This document shows, piece by piece, positions 54,174 through 63,936 of a stretch of DNA of 64,000 nucleotides. Below the pieces are notes generated by a model. That model saw nothing but the letters and a program-made list of their open reading frames with translations, ran no database searches and was not told the origin of the DNA. This DNA comes from Sulfolobaceae archaeon (lineage in GTDB: Archaea > Thermoproteota > Thermoprotei_A > Sulfolobales > Sulfolobaceae). Each line of letters opens with the position of its first letter. Within the stretch, counting starts at the first letter, position 1. The translations under genes and the position numbers were made by a program. The DNA lies in contig JAPYVG010000006.1 of assembly GCA_028277025.1 (NCBI GenBank), forward strand, positions 1 to 64,000, read 5' to 3'.

Positions 54174-55646
54174 ATGAAAGTTCTGATCCCCGAAATTAAA
54201 GGGACTGTTTTGATAGAAAAAGAACTTACCTGGAAGTATAAAGATTTAGGTCTGGCATACCCTAAGGCTTACGTAGTTCAAGACGGTTCGGGAGAACTAT
54301 TTTACCAAGTTGAAGAGCCTGAAATTGATGAAAAGAGGATAAAAGTAGTAGAGAAGTTAAAGGACACGTTATACTATCTTATTAAACCATCGGCAAACGA
54401 AGCTGAAATGATTCATGAGATTTTAAACAATAAGGAGGTAAGTCACGACCCAGTTATAGGCTATTACATTTATCGTGATGTACTACGTTATGGAGTGCTT
54501 TCTCCGCTTTTTGATGATAGTGACTTGGAAGATATCTCATATTCTGGCTCTAAATCTGGGGTCTACGGTGACGTGGTTTGGGTCTTCCATAGGGAATTCG
54601 GTACTTGGTTACCCACAAATATTCACCTCACTAAAGACGAAGCTGATTATATAATTCAACGTATAGTATTGAAATCTGGCAAGTCAGTGACCTTAGCTAG
54701 GCCCATTGTAGACGGTATAACCCCAGAGGGATATAGGTATGCCATAACCTTCGGGAGTGAGGTCTCTCTTCCCGGATCTACCATAACTATTAGGAAGCCA
54801 TTAGAAGAAGTATGGACTCTATCAGATCTAGTTTATAAAAGGAGGACGTTAAGTCCATTAACTGCAGCAGCCTTATGGTATGTCCTAGAGAATAGAGGAG
54901 TGGTTTTAGTAGTTGGTAGAACCGGTACTGGTAAGACCACTTTTATTAACGCCTTGATGACAGTACTACCGCCCACGTGGAAGATAGTTACTGTAGAGGA
55001 AGTGACAGAATTAAGGGTTATATTCCCTAACTGGACTAGGCTAGTGGCTAGGAAAGCTACTACTCTAATGGACTATAGCGAGAACATAGAGATTCCATTA
55101 GACAAATTAATAGCCCATACGTTGAGGATTAGGCCAGATTTCGTATCTGTAGGTGAGGTTAGGACTAAAGAGGAGATTAAGGAGTTTATTCATTCAGTAG
55201 CTAGCGGTCATGGTGGTGCTACATCAATTCATGCAGAGGACTTTGACTCGTTAAAGGCAAGGTTTAATTATTCTGGTGTTGATGACTCCTTCTTCTCCCT
55301 AGTTACATTAGTAGTGTTTATAAACACGTATCCTAACCCAGAAAGAAAAGGAGGTTTAAGGAGGAGAGTTCAAGAGGCGGGTGAAGTGCTCCTTAAGGGC
55401 GGGCAAGCTACGTATAATATGTTAGTAGAATATTATCCTCCCAAGGACGATTGGGAAGATAAAGGAATTTACGAAAGCTTGAGACTGTTACAAATAGCCC
55501 AAAGGAATGGATTGTCGAAAGAGGAATTTATTAACGAGTTAAAGGCAAGGGTTGATTTTTTGGAACGTGTATATAAGCACAGTTTATCACTCTCGCAATA
55601 TAGGGAAGAGCTGGTGAGGTTTTATGAAGCTAGGGGGGTTATCTAA
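54174..55646 (+). CDS. Pilus assembly ATPase (GspE/TadA family)
   Basis: 490 residues. N-terminal domain, then Walker A GRTGTGKTT (about residues 247-255), Asp box EEVTELR, Walker B-like FVSVGEVRTKEEI and His box GHGGATSIHAED. This is the secretion ATPase that powers pilin polymerisation on the cytoplasmic side, equivalent to AapE, UpsE or BasE; which system it is cannot be decided from sequence alone. Starts 6 bp after the fourth pilin gene and overlaps the platform gene by 23 bp. Confidence 0.9.
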   Translation: MKVLIPEIKGTVLIEKELTWKYKDLGLAYPKAYVVQDGSGELFYQVEEPEIDEKRIKVVEKLKDTLYYLIKPSANEAEMIHEILNNKEVSHDPVIGYYIYRDVLRYGVLSPLFDDSDLEDISYSGSKSGVYGDVVWVFHREFGTWLPTNIHLTKDEADYIIQRIVLKSGKSVTLARPIVDGITPEGYRYAITFGSEVSLPGSTITIRKPLEEVWTLSDLVYKRRTLSPLTAAALWYVLENRGVVLVVGRTGTGKTTFINALMTVLPPTWKIVTVEEVTELRVIFPNWTRLVARKATTLMDYSENIEIPLDKLIAHTLRIRPDFVSVGEVRTKEEIKEFIHSVASGHGGATSIHAEDFDSLKARFNYSGVDDSFFSLVTLVVFINTYPNPERKGGLRRRVQEAGEVLLKGGQATYNMLVEYYPPKDDWEDKGIYESLRLLQIAQRNGLSKEEFINELKARVDFLERVYKHSLSLSQYREELVRFYEARGVI

Positions 55647-57669
55647 AAAAGAAAAGGGCAAGTTTATTACACCTATAAACTTCACGTTCACCTTATTACT
55701 AACAGTGATATTTCTAGCGCTGTTAATCTTCTCTTATTATTTCAAATTAGTATATGCAGAAAGTATAGCATTATCGCTCATATCATTTACAGCCCCAATA
55801 ACTGTATTTAACTACTTACATCGTGAGCAAGATTATTTAAAGGAAATCATAATACCCTTGATAGAGAAATCTAAGGTAATCGAAGACCCTACGACATGGT
55901 TAAATGAAATGATAAATTATACGTGGTACGGGTTTGCAATCTCAGCATTGTTAGGATTACTCATTTACGTCGAAAGTGGGGAATTATATTACTCTTTAGG
56001 AGGGGGTCTTGTAGTAATTCTTACGTTCTTCTATCCGTGGTTAAAATCGTTTGACTTAAGGAACTCCTTAGCTTCACAAGTAGAAAAGGAACTCCCCATA
56101 GTTTCGATTATAATGTGGAGTATGTCCCAATTAGGTTATGGGGTAATGAAAATGATTGAGGAGTTGAAATCAGATGAAACCTATGCTCACTTCAAAGGAA
56201 AGAGTAAAAAGAATAAGAAAGGGATAATACTGCTGGGTAAGAGGGCAAAAAGTGATGAAGAAGAGGTGGGAGGCGAAAAATATGATAGGAGGTACCTTAA
56301 GGCTATCCCTAGAGAGTTCTTAAAGATTCATAGGGATTTCGTTCTATTCAACATCCCTCCGGAAGAAGCTATCGTTAGGGAAGCAAAAGACCATCCGCAT
56401 AAAATTTTTGAGAGGCTTTTGCTCGGTGCTGTGTCGATATCTAGGAGTGGGGGAAATCTTTCCGAGTTTATGAATAGGATTACAGTTGAAGTAATGGACG
56501 AATTGAAGAGGAGGTGGGAAGCATTCGGTAAGGCTGCGGCAAATATGGGAGAACTAGCTATGTTATTCCTACTCATATTACCGTTATTTGCAATCTGGTT
56601 TGCTGTTTCGGCAAATAACCCAATTTATGGGGTTGATAGTGTAGCCTTCTTTATGGTTCCCCTAATGGGTTTCGCTCTTTATATGTACTTATCACTTAAT
56701 GCGCCTCCAGAAGACGTTAAGATGAGCGGAAATATAAAGTGGGGGATTGTAGGTTTAGCAGTTTCAATTTTAGTCTTACTGTTATTAACTTTCTTTAAAG
56801 TTCTGTCACTAAACGGTTATTGGTTATGGTTGTACTTTTTAACCCCTATCATGGCTTTTTCAGCACTCTACGGTTATCCCCTATATAAAAGGATTAAAGA
56901 GAAGAACGAAGCCGACGAAAGGCTTCCAATATTTGTTAGGTCTGTGGCTGAACTAATAAGAAGTACCGGTGACAATTTGTATAACGCACTTAAGAAATTG
57001 GAGGAAGGTGATGTAATAGCTTCTACAGTAGTAAAAATGACGACTTTCGGAAAGGTAATTGACGAGACTATAAAGAAATATTTAACTACGATGGTAACAG
57101 TAGGGCATTTCAAGCCTAAGACGGACAGTTGGTTGGTGAATACGGTCTTCGAGTCTTTAATGGAAATGGACAGGCAAGGAGTGTTAAAATACAATATCTT
57201 CACGCGTTTAGCTGAGATCACAGATGCTTATTATGATGCGATGCAGGCTAGGAAAAGGGCGTTATACACTTTTATAGGTACTAGCGTAATAGCTCCGGCA
57301 ATAATGGCCGGAGTAATTGTACTCACAATTTATGTGCTTCATAGTATTGCCGGACTGGTACAAATTCAAAACTTGAACGTCCAAGGCGTTAACGGTATTA
57401 CTTTTGCTGATTTCACGAATTTGCTTAACTTCTTCCTCGCATTTATTAATATAGGAAATTACACTTATCAGATGTTACCTTCACTAGAACTAATGATAGC
57501 CGAGACTAGCGTTATTTTTGGGATATTATTAGCTAAGGCTTCAGACGGTACTATTAAAAGTACGTTTAGAATATTTCAAGTCTCCATGATAGGTGTTGTG
57601 AGTATCATAATTATGCAAATAGCATTAGCTTACGTAGCTCATGCACCTACATTATTAGGCTCTCCCTAA
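55624..57669 (+). CDS. Pilus platform membrane protein (TadC/PilC-like, two-domain)
   Basis: 681 residues with two T2SF-type halves. The first, about 250-300, is LLGAVSISRSGGNLSEFMNR followed by two helices. The second, about 430-560, is SVAELIRSTGDNLYNALKKL and TVFESLMEMDRQ, followed by helices. About nine hydrophobic helices and a charged central loop (KGKSKKNKKG, residues ~190-230). This anchors the ATPase and guides pilins. The two-domain, ~680-residue size is larger than a basic TadC and resembles the platform proteins of Aap/Bas systems. Confidence 0.85.
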   Translation: MKLGGLSKKEKGKFITPINFTFTLLLTVIFLALLIFSYYFKLVYAESIALSLISFTAPITVFNYLHREQDYLKEIIIPLIEKSKVIEDPTTWLNEMINYTWYGFAISALLGLLIYVESGELYYSLGGGLVVILTFFYPWLKSFDLRNSLASQVEKELPIVSIIMWSMSQLGYGVMKMIEELKSDETYAHFKGKSKKNKKGIILLGKRAKSDEEEVGGEKYDRRYLKAIPREFLKIHRDFVLFNIPPEEAIVREAKDHPHKIFERLLLGAVSISRSGGNLSEFMNRITVEVMDELKRRWEAFGKAAANMGELAMLFLLILPLFAIWFAVSANNPIYGVDSVAFFMVPLMGFALYMYLSLNAPPEDVKMSGNIKWGIVGLAVSILVLLLLTFFKVLSLNGYWLWLYFLTPIMAFSALYGYPLYKRIKEKNEADERLPIFVRSVAELIRSTGDNLYNALKKLEEGDVIASTVVKMTTFGKVIDETIKKYLTTMVTVGHFKPKTDSWLVNTVFESLMEMDRQGVLKYNIFTRLAEITDAYYDAMQARKRALYTFIGTSVIAPAIMAGVIVLTIYVLHSIAGLVQIQNLNVQGVNGITFADFTNLLNFFLAFINIGNYTYQMLPSLELMIAETSVIFGILLAKASDGTIKSTFRIFQVSMIGVVSIIIMQIALAYVAHAPTLLGSP

Positions 57670-57705
57670 GCAATCTATTTATTTTTTTGTGAGACTATTT
57701 CTTAC

Positions 57706-58521
57706 GTGAGAAAAACACTTTTAGCGTTCTGGTTAACATTTCTCGTCACCCTTACTGTTAGCCTCTTCTCTCATAGTGCTACTCTAATATCTGAAGCCCT
57801 TCACTCCCTATTTGATGCGATAGTCGTCTCACTCTCATTTCATCTATCTAAATTAATTTCTAGGAAGGACTCAATGTACACTTATGGGTTTCACAGAATA
57901 GAAGTCTTCAGTTCATTACTAAACATCATAACAGTTCTAGTCGGTAGTGCTGTAGCCCTTTATATCTCTCTCGTCTTTTTGTTAAACCACGTTAGGGATA
58001 ACCCACTCTTACTGTCAATAGCATCATTTCTAGCCTTCACTCTCTTCGCTCTTGCATCAAATGAGGAAGAAGGAAAGGAGATGGGAACAAGGCTACATTT
58101 AATACAAGACGGGATTGCTTATCTAATAGGTGGGGCAAGTGGTTTGTTAATACTTTTTACAAAGGAGTATTTTATAGACCCGCTCTCTTCCTTTATTATC
58201 TTGGCCATAATTATCTTAACTTCAATAGGATCACTTAAGACATCATTTAACATAATTATGGAGAAATCGCCGGTGGACGTTTGTGAGATAGAGGAAGAGC
58301 TAAAAAACGTACTGCCTGAGGTTCACCATATTCACGTATGGACATTATGCGAGCATGTAAAGGTAGCAACTTTGCACGTTTTAACAGACCCTCATAAGAC
58401 CTTAAAAGAGTTGGACGAGACTAGGGAAAAAGCTGAAAAAATTTTGAGGGATAAGTTTAATATTAATCACGTTACAATACAGTTCGAGAGTAAAAAAGAG
58501 GAAGAAAACGAAGCTCATTAA
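57706..58521 (+). CDS. Cation diffusion facilitator (CDF) metal transporter
   Basis: 271 residues with six helices. HSLFDAIVV in helix 2 and HLIQDGIAY in helix 5 carry the His/Asp metal site, and YGFHRIEVFSSLL follows helix 2. The C-terminal cytoplasmic domain (VHHIHVWTLCEHVKVATLHV) is the ferredoxin-like metal-sensing part. It exports Zn, Co, Mn or Fe ions. Given the nearby cobalt-dependent pathway cobalt is worth considering, but no specificity residue decides this. GTG start. Confidence 0.9.
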   Translation: MRKTLLAFWLTFLVTLTVSLFSHSATLISEALHSLFDAIVVSLSFHLSKLISRKDSMYTYGFHRIEVFSSLLNIITVLVGSAVALYISLVFLLNHVRDNPLLLSIASFLAFTLFALASNEEEGKEMGTRLHLIQDGIAYLIGGASGLLILFTKEYFIDPLSSFIILAIIILTSIGSLKTSFNIIMEKSPVDVCEIEEELKNVLPEVHHIHVWTLCEHVKVATLHVLTDPHKTLKELDETREKAEKILRDKFNINHVTIQFESKKEEENEAH

Positions 58522-59208
58522 ATTCTGAAATCTTTAATGTGGTGGACAAAAGGTAAGTCACTCACCTTTCTAAGCAATTTTTCATCGGCGGTATAAACTT
58601 CCTCCCCTAGGACTTTCCCAAGGGATATATATGCTGAATCGTAAATTGTTATCCCATACTTGAGGGATAGAGAGATTGTATCGTTAAGTATCTCGTCGAG
58701 GGGATAAAGGGTTATTTGGAAGTGTTTACCCGTGGCGTAACTTTTAATTACTTCTAATTCCACCACGGGCACCCCTCCCAAGGGATCATACACAGTCACC
58801 CTTAACTCATTGGGGCTAGTCGAGGGAAACACCATTACCCTCCCATCCAGTTTTTCACTCCCCAAACCTCGTGAGCAGTGCCCGTCATCAGTTGGGGGGA
58901 TCATCAATAAAAACTACTTCAGTAATACTATATAAACATTACTTAATCAAAAAGATATTTAGATTAAAAATAACGAGTAGTTACGTAGAAGCGTTACAGT
59001 CTGATAAAATCTTACCCACCTCTTGTAATTCCTTTTCTCCCAAACCGTATGTGTATTTTAACCCGTTTAATACCTCAAAGGGGAGGATGCAAGGAGCCGA
59101 CAAGTCTTCTAAGCCCTTAACGTAAGCCTCCTTGAGTAAAAGTGCTTCTTTACTGTAGTTTTCGTTAGCAAACCACTTTATTACGACTGATGCATCTACA
59201 ATTGCCAA
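58518..59208 (-). pseudogene. vapC: VapC (PIN-domain toxin) interrupted by mini-element M3
   Basis: The N-terminal 70 residues (MAIVDASVVIKWFANE to VGKILSD; Asp5, Glu45) end at M3. The other 67 residues resume after it (FQITLYPLDEILNDT, TIYDSAYISLGKVLG, YTADEKLLRKV). Joined, they form a perfectly normal 137-residue PIN toxin with all four acidic residues. The insertion is therefore recent and clean. A frame at 58907-58518 joins 60 TnpB-tail residues in frame to the C-terminal half, but is unlikely to be functional. Confidence 0.88.
58722..59001 (-). mobile_element. IS607-derived mini-element M3 inside vapC
   Basis: 280 bp in the same orientation as vapC. Minus strand: GACTGTAACGCTTCTACGTA left end, TATA box (58928-58936), tnpB 3'-end remnant, right end GCCACGGGTAAACAC. 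The interrupted gene fixes the ends: the intact target reads GAC TTC, so the element can be drawn with AC at both junctions and no longer target duplication. Confidence 0.9.
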
Positions 59209-59453
59209 TTCCTATCACGCCATTCCCTTACGACTTCCTCAGACTTCTTCCCTCCGTAATTCAAAAAGAATTCATATGATTTTAATGAGGCTTCTGCAAT
59301 CCTCTTATAATCCTTCTTTATCTTTTTCTTCCTCTCCTCCTCTTCAATTACTTCTTCAATTTTCCTCCTTATTACCTCACTCCAGTTAATGTAGCTTAAC
59401 TCGTCCATCTTTTTCTTTAACTCATCATCAACTCTTATACTGATTATTGGCAT
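59196..59453 (-). CDS. vapB: VapB-type ribbon-helix-helix antitoxin
   Basis: 85 residues. PIISIRVDDELKKKMDELSY followed by INWSEVIRRKIEEVIEEEERK is an RHH DNA-binding domain; the C-terminal tail (SYEFFLNYGGKKSEEVVREW) would wrap around the PIN toxin. Overlaps vapC by 13 bp. With vapC broken, it may be an orphan antitoxin. A small inverted repeat GTAATA-AATG-TATTAC at 59495-59510 lies upstream and might be its operator. Confidence 0.85.
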   Translation of the reverse strand: MPIISIRVDDELKKKMDELSYINWSEVIRRKIEEVIEEEERKKKIKKDYKRIAEASLKSYEFFLNYGGKKSEEVVREWRDRNWQL

Positions 59454-59565
59454 AATTTATTGTTCTCGTAGTACGTTTTAAACTTTACGTCCATGTAATA
59501 AATGTATTACGAAGGTGGTCTGTCATATTACTTTTATATATTTTGTGTTATTACACTCTTTAACA

Positions 59566-60072
59566 ATGAAAATAGTTCTCGTAGATTTTGACAACACACT
59601 ATTTAACACTAACCCTTGCGTAGAAGCGGCTATAAAAGAGATTTGGGGTATTGAAATGAGTGCTGAGGAGTTAAGGAGAGTAAAGAAGGAGGGGAAAAGC
59701 GCAGTATATTCCTTGGCTTATACGAAATACCATCACCTAGCTCTGCCGAATTCACCCTTTATTGAATATATAAAGAGAAAGGTAAAGGAAGGTGATAAGG
59801 TCTTCGTATTGACTGCTAGACATTGTTCCGTAAGGAACTACGTGGACTTCTCACTCCTATCCCACGGGCTAATAGTAAATGGTATTATATGTAGGACTGA
59901 CGAAGAGATGAAAATGAGGGATGAGGAATGGAAGTACATAATTGTAAAACTGTTTAGTGGTGAAATAGAAGTTTATGATGATAAGGAGGAAAATTTGGAA
60001 TACCTTAAGAAACTAGGTGTCAACGCAGAACTTTATTTAGTCAAAGGAGGTGAAGTTATTAGATATGGATAA
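59566..60072 (+). CDS. HAD-family phosphatase
   Basis: About 168 residues starting at the ATG at 59566 (MKIVLVDFDNTLF); the 17 residues upstream in the open frame do not belong. Motif I is DFDNT with the nucleophile Asp and the general acid/base Asp, motif II is LTARH, and motif IV is VYDDKEEN. The cap is small, so larger phosphorylated or nucleic-acid substrates are possible. CTTTTATATATTTTG 25-40 bases upstream is a TATA box. Confidence 0.82.
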   Translation: MKIVLVDFDNTLFNTNPCVEAAIKEIWGIEMSAEELRRVKKEGKSAVYSLAYTKYHHLALPNSPFIEYIKRKVKEGDKVFVLTARHCSVRNYVDFSLLSHGLIVNGIICRTDEEMKMRDEEWKYIIVKLFSGEIEVYDDKEENLEYLKKLGVNAELYLVKGGEVIRYG

Positions 60073-60120
60073 TTAGAACGCGTAACAAAAAATATTATTT
60101 CCTTTTTATATTAAAACCGC

Positions 60121-60393
60121 GTGGAAAACGCTGTAATTGTCGTAGTTGGAGTTGATAAGCCCGGGATCGTTGCTGGTATCTCTTCTAAGTTAGCTGAGAG
60201 GAACGTAAATATTATCGATATCTCTCAAACTGTAGTTAGAGGGATCTTTGCAATGATTATGGTAGTTGACATTTCAAAGTCCACAGTACCACTGCAGAAG
60301 TTGAGAGAGGAATTACAGCAAAAGGGTAAGGAGTTAGGAGTAGAAGTGCACGTTTACCATGAAGAAGTATTTAGGTACATGGAGAGGGTGTAA
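60121..60393 (+). CDS. ACT-domain protein (UPF0237)
   Basis: 90 residues, one ACT domain: VVVGVDKPGIVAGISSKLAE and ISQTVVRGIFAMIMVV. ACT domains bind small ligands such as amino acids and regulate partner enzymes. GTG start; it is followed with no gap by the DUF711 gene, and this pairing is widespread, implying a joint function. Confidence 0.88.
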   Translation: MENAVIVVVGVDKPGIVAGISSKLAERNVNIIDISQTVVRGIFAMIMVVDISKSTVPLQKLREELQQKGKELGVEVHVYHEEVFRYMERV

Positions 60394-61731
60394 ATGAAGT
60401 ACACAGCTGAGGAAATATTAGAAGTCCACAGAATGTTAAATGAGGAAGACTTAGATATACGCTCAGTTACCCTAAGCGTAAACACGTTATTCGCATTATC
60501 AGATGATGAGAGAAAAGTTATAGAGAAACTAAAAACCCTCTCCTCAATGTTAGAAAAGTTTTCGGAAAGTGTAAAGGAAGTGTCTGAAAAATACGGTATT
60601 AGGGTAGTGACAAAGAGAGTAGCAGTATCACCAATACAGTTTTTCTTAGAGGCACTTAATGAGAGAGCTGGGATTGAGATAGCTAAAACCCTTGACGAGT
60701 TAGGAGAAAAACATGAAATAGATTACGTAAGCGGTTATTCAGCATTTACTGATAGAGGTATGACTAGGGGTGCTGAGAGAGTATTAAGGACTTTCAGTGA
60801 GGCATTAGAAAGCACTAAAAGGCTCACGGGTATGATAAACGCTGGATCTACTAAGTTAGGGTTAAACTTTGACTCAATAAAACTCTTCGTAGATGAAATA
60901 TTTAAGATGTCGCCATACTCATCTGCTAGGGCTACCATAATAGCAAACGTACCGCCAGACTCGCCTTTCGTACCTTCAGCACATCACGGTTTAGGAATGC
61001 CGGAGGCTGTAATAAATGTTGCCGTTAGTGGGCCTGGTGTAATAGAAGGGGCTATAAAGAGGGCACAACCTAAGACTTTGCAAGAACTCCATGAGGTAAT
61101 AAAGAGGGCTTCCTTTAAAATCACCAGGCTTGGAGAGTTAGTAGGTAGGAAGGTAGCTGAAGCTATGGGAATTCCGTTTGGTGCTGTAGACTTATCATTA
61201 GCTCCATCACCGAAAGTAGGGGATAGTGTTGCGGGGATAATTGAAGCCATGGGGATCGAGAAGGTTGGCGGACATGGCAGTGTTACAGCGTTAGCAATAC
61301 TTATGGATGCTGTTAAAAAAGGTGGAGCGATGGCTACTTCTTCAGTTGGCGGATTAAGTAGTGCTTTCATACCAATAAGTGAGGACGCTATAATGGTGGA
61401 GAGGGCTATTAACGGATCGATAGACTTCTTCACACTTCTCGCAATGTCTTCCGTCTGTAATAGCGGTATTGATATGGTAGGAGTGAGTAAAAGGCAAGGT
61501 AAAGATAAGGTAATAGGGTTAATAGCTGACGTACTTTCAATGGCTGTGACCTTGAATAAGATTTTAGGGGTTAGGGTTATTCCGATTGACGCTGAGCCTG
61601 GGGCAGTAGTTGATTTAGGTGGGTTATTAGGTAAGGTAGTCGTTATGAGGTTGAAGGATGTTAACGTCAGTAAGTTCTCAAGCTATACCGGGTTCATCCC
61701 GAGTACTGTAAAGAGGTTAGAAATGGGTTAA
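60394..61731 (+). CDS. UPF0210/DUF711 (PFL-like) protein
   Basis: 445 residues, full length for the UPF0210 family. [40 protein letters not shown] and [19 protein letters not shown] are family signatures. Structure-based relation to glycyl-radical enzymes is known for the family, but no activation site is evident and the reaction is not established. Directly follows its ACT-domain partner. Confidence 0.88.
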   Translation: MKYTAEEILEVHRMLNEEDLDIRSVTLSVNTLFALSDDERKVIEKLKTLSSMLEKFSESVKEVSEKYGIRVVTKRVAVSPIQFFLEALNERAGIEIAKTLDELGEKHEIDYVSGYSAFTDRGMTRGAERVLRTFSEALESTKRLTGMINAGSTKLGLNFDSIKLFVDEIFKMSPYSSARATIIANVPPDSPFVPSAHHGLGMPEAVINVAVSGPGVIEGAIKRAQPKTLQELHEVIKRASFKITRLGELVGRKVAEAMGIPFGAVDLSLAPSPKVGDSVAGIIEAMGIEKVGGHGSVTALAILMDAVKKGGAMATSSVGGLSSAFIPISEDAIMVERAINGSIDFFTLLAMSSVCNSGIDMVGVSKRQGKDKVIGLIADVLSMAVTLNKILGVRVIPIDAEPGAVVDLGGLLGKVVVMRLKDVNVSKFSSYTGFIPSTVKRLEMG

Positions 61732-61811
61732 AAAAGAAGTGTGATTTAATACACCCTTACCTTTTCCAGCATTGTTTCAATCATCCCCGCAACGCTATCC
61801 CCTACTTTCAG

Positions 61812-62651
61812 CTAGCTATTCGCTAACTCTTTATCCAGATTTTCATAAAAGTAATAGTTGATAACCTCGTACTGCTCTTTCCTAGTCATCATCTTGTTAA
61901 TCAGTGACTTCTGAGTCCCCTCCTTAAGTAATACTTCTAAAGCTTCCTTCATAGCCTTTGCAGCAACTCTGAAAATTGTTACTGGGAAGATCACGTATTT
62001 ATATCCCATTTCTTTAAATTCTTGTGCGGTAATTAACGGCGTCTTACCGAACTCAGTCATATTAGCTAAAAGCGGTGATTTGACTTCTTTAGCAAACATG
62101 GCGAACTCCTCCTTACTCTCAAGTGCTTCTGGGAAAATTATGTCAGCACCGGCCTCAAGGTACATTTTACCTCTCTCTATTGCATCATCTAGACCGTAAA
62201 CACCCCTTGAGTCGACCCTAGCGATTATTAACATTTCTTTTCTAGCTTTAAGTGCCGCTTTAATTTTCTCAACCATCTCCTTAGGTCTAACGACTTCTTT
62301 ACCGTTTAAATGACCGCATTTTTTAGGAAGGACTTGATCCTCAATCTGTATAGCATTAGCCCCAGCCCTCTCAAGTACTTTAACAGCCCTATAAACGTTT
62401 ATCGCTTCTCCGAACCCAGTATCGGCATCTACTATTATGGGGATATCGGTTACTTCCCTAATTCTCCTTACCATCCATGCTACTTCATCTAAAGTGATAA
62501 CTCCCAAATCTGGTAAGCCTAGTGAGGAAGTTAACGCACCGCCCGATAAGTAAACTGCCTTAAACCCAACTTTTTCAGCCAACAATGCTGTAAACGGGTT
62601 AAACACTCCGGGGATTATTAAGAAATCCGCTTTTCTTAAAACCTCAGACAC
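61812..62651 (-). CDS. prpB: Methylisocitrate lyase-family enzyme (PrpB)
   Basis: 279 residues of the isocitrate lyase/PEP mutase barrel. The active-site KKCGHLNGKEVV loop carries the catalytic Cys, and IIVDADTGFGEAINVYR and AIQIEDQVLPKKCGH bind Mg2+ and substrate. With PrpD it should split 2-methylisocitrate into pyruvate and succinate. GTG start one base after the prpD stop, so the two are coupled. Confidence 0.88.
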   Translation of the reverse strand: MSEVLRKADFLIIPGVFNPFTALLAEKVGFKAVYLSGGALTSSLGLPDLGVITLDEVAWMVRRIREVTDIPIIVDADTGFGEAINVYRAVKVLERAGANAIQIEDQVLPKKCGHLNGKEVVRPKEMVEKIKAALKARKEMLIIARVDSRGVYGLDDAIERGKMYLEAGADIIFPEALESKEEFAMFAKEVKSPLLANMTEFGKTPLITAQEFKEMGYKYVIFPVTIFRVAAKAMKEALEVLLKEGTQKSLINKMMTRKEQYEVINYYFYENLDKELANS

Positions 62652-62652
62652 T

Positions 62653-63936
62653 TTAACTCACCACGCTTTTCATAAAATCTTTTATATACAATCCATCAAT
62701 ATCGTCTATTAACCTTATAACCTTCTCATCTAAGCCTAGCCTTAGAGCTTTTTCCTCAATTTCAGTCTTACTCATGGGATTATTATAATACCCCCTAGGG
62801 CTCCTAACCGTATACTCGTATTCTCCCTTATCAGTCTTAACCCTTAACGTGACCGGTAACTCAGAGGGGTAAACTTTACTATATTCCTCGTTTTCAACCA
62901 CTTTTATCCTTCTCATCAGTTCTTTAACCCTCTCATCTCCTATAAGTGAATAAGAGTCTAACCAGAAGTACCTCTTGAGGAGAGTTACGGCAGTAATGAA
63001 GGGTAAGCTATGGTCTGCCGTCTCCTTGTTTTTTGGATTCCATTTATCTTCAGAGTCTGCAAGTATAGTCTTAGCAGCCTCGTAAGTCTCGATTATTACT
63101 TCCCTAATCTCTCCTTCATATTGTAGCTTTAGTGCAGCTTCTACTACAGCCTCAGCATGATACTCTACTGGGTATTTCTTTAACGACGTTTTAAATATAC
63201 CCTCACTATTGAATTTTAGCTTTGTAATATCCATATCCTTAGCAATGAGCGTCGAGAAACCGAAGACCCCGGTGAAAGGCTTTTCGGGTGCGGTAATACC
63301 AGATTTGGCTAAAAGTACTGAGAACACAGAGTTTCTAATAGCCTCAGCAGCCGCACCAGCCTTCCACATCGACAGCTTACCGCTTCTTGTCTCTCTCAAT
63401 GCTACATGAGGGACTATAGATAGTGATATTGCGTTTTTAGTCCTCTCGTAGTCCAGTCTTAGCATGTTAGCTAATCCGGCAGTAGAGGCTATTTCCAAGA
63501 AGTTAACGTGATCAAACCCCTTCTTCCTTAAAGAAGTACTGTCGCATAGTTTTACACCCACGTCGTAACCGACTATCATACCGCGTAGCAAATCTTCTCC
63601 TTTAACGTCCTTTCCCAGTGCTAGCATTCCGCCGATCATATCGCTAGGGTGTAAAGGTTCTAACCCTAAATAAGTGTCATTAAAGTCTAAATAACGTATC
63701 AGTAAAGTGTTATAAAAGGCTGAGAAATCTGGTGTAAAGTTCCCTGAAAATGAAGGGTATTCTCCTCTAAACTCGCTGAAGAGTTTTTCTACTGCTTTAG
63801 CAGGTGGTGAGTTTTTTGACGCAAACGCAACCGCTATCGAATCTAAAAGCCTTATTTTAGCCTCTTTAATCGCATCACTTTTAACATCTTCAACTGAACT
63901 CACGTATTCCGCTATTAAATCCGAAACCTCTTCCAT
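62653..63936 (-). CDS. prpD: 2-methylcitrate dehydratase (PrpD/MmgE family)
   Basis: 427 residues. RLLDSIAVAFASKNSPPAKAV at the N-terminus, GYDVGVKLCDS, and the GKLSMWKAGAAAEAIRNSVF motif with the conserved basic residues mark the MmgE/PrpD family. It dehydrates 2-methylcitrate in propionate breakdown. The two genes leave room for the citrate/methylcitrate synthase outside the right edge. ATG at 63936. Confidence 0.9.
   Translation of the reverse strand: MEEVSDLIAEYVSSVEDVKSDAIKEAKIRLLDSIAVAFASKNSPPAKAVEKLFSEFRGEYPSFSGNFTPDFSAFYNTLLIRYLDFNDTYLGLEPLHPSDMIGGMLALGKDVKGEDLLRGMIVGYDVGVKLCDSTSLRKKGFDHVNFLEIASTAGLANMLRLDYERTKNAISLSIVPHVALRETRSGKLSMWKAGAAAEAIRNSVFSVLLAKSGITAPEKPFTGVFGFSTLIAKDMDITKLKFNSEGIFKTSLKKYPVEYHAEAVVEAALKLQYEGEIREVIIETYEAAKTILADSEDKWNPKNKETADHSLPFITAVTLLKRYFWLDSYSLIGDERVKELMRRIKVVENEEYSKVYPSELPVTLRVKTDKGEYEYTVRSPRGYYNNPMSKTEIEEKALRLGLDEKVIRLIDDIDGLYIKDFMKSVVS

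Noticed and set aside
58518..58907. 129-codon frame joining TnpB tail to the VapC C-terminus
   Set aside because: It is an accidental in-frame fusion created by insertion of M3; the N-terminal half of the PIN domain is missing.
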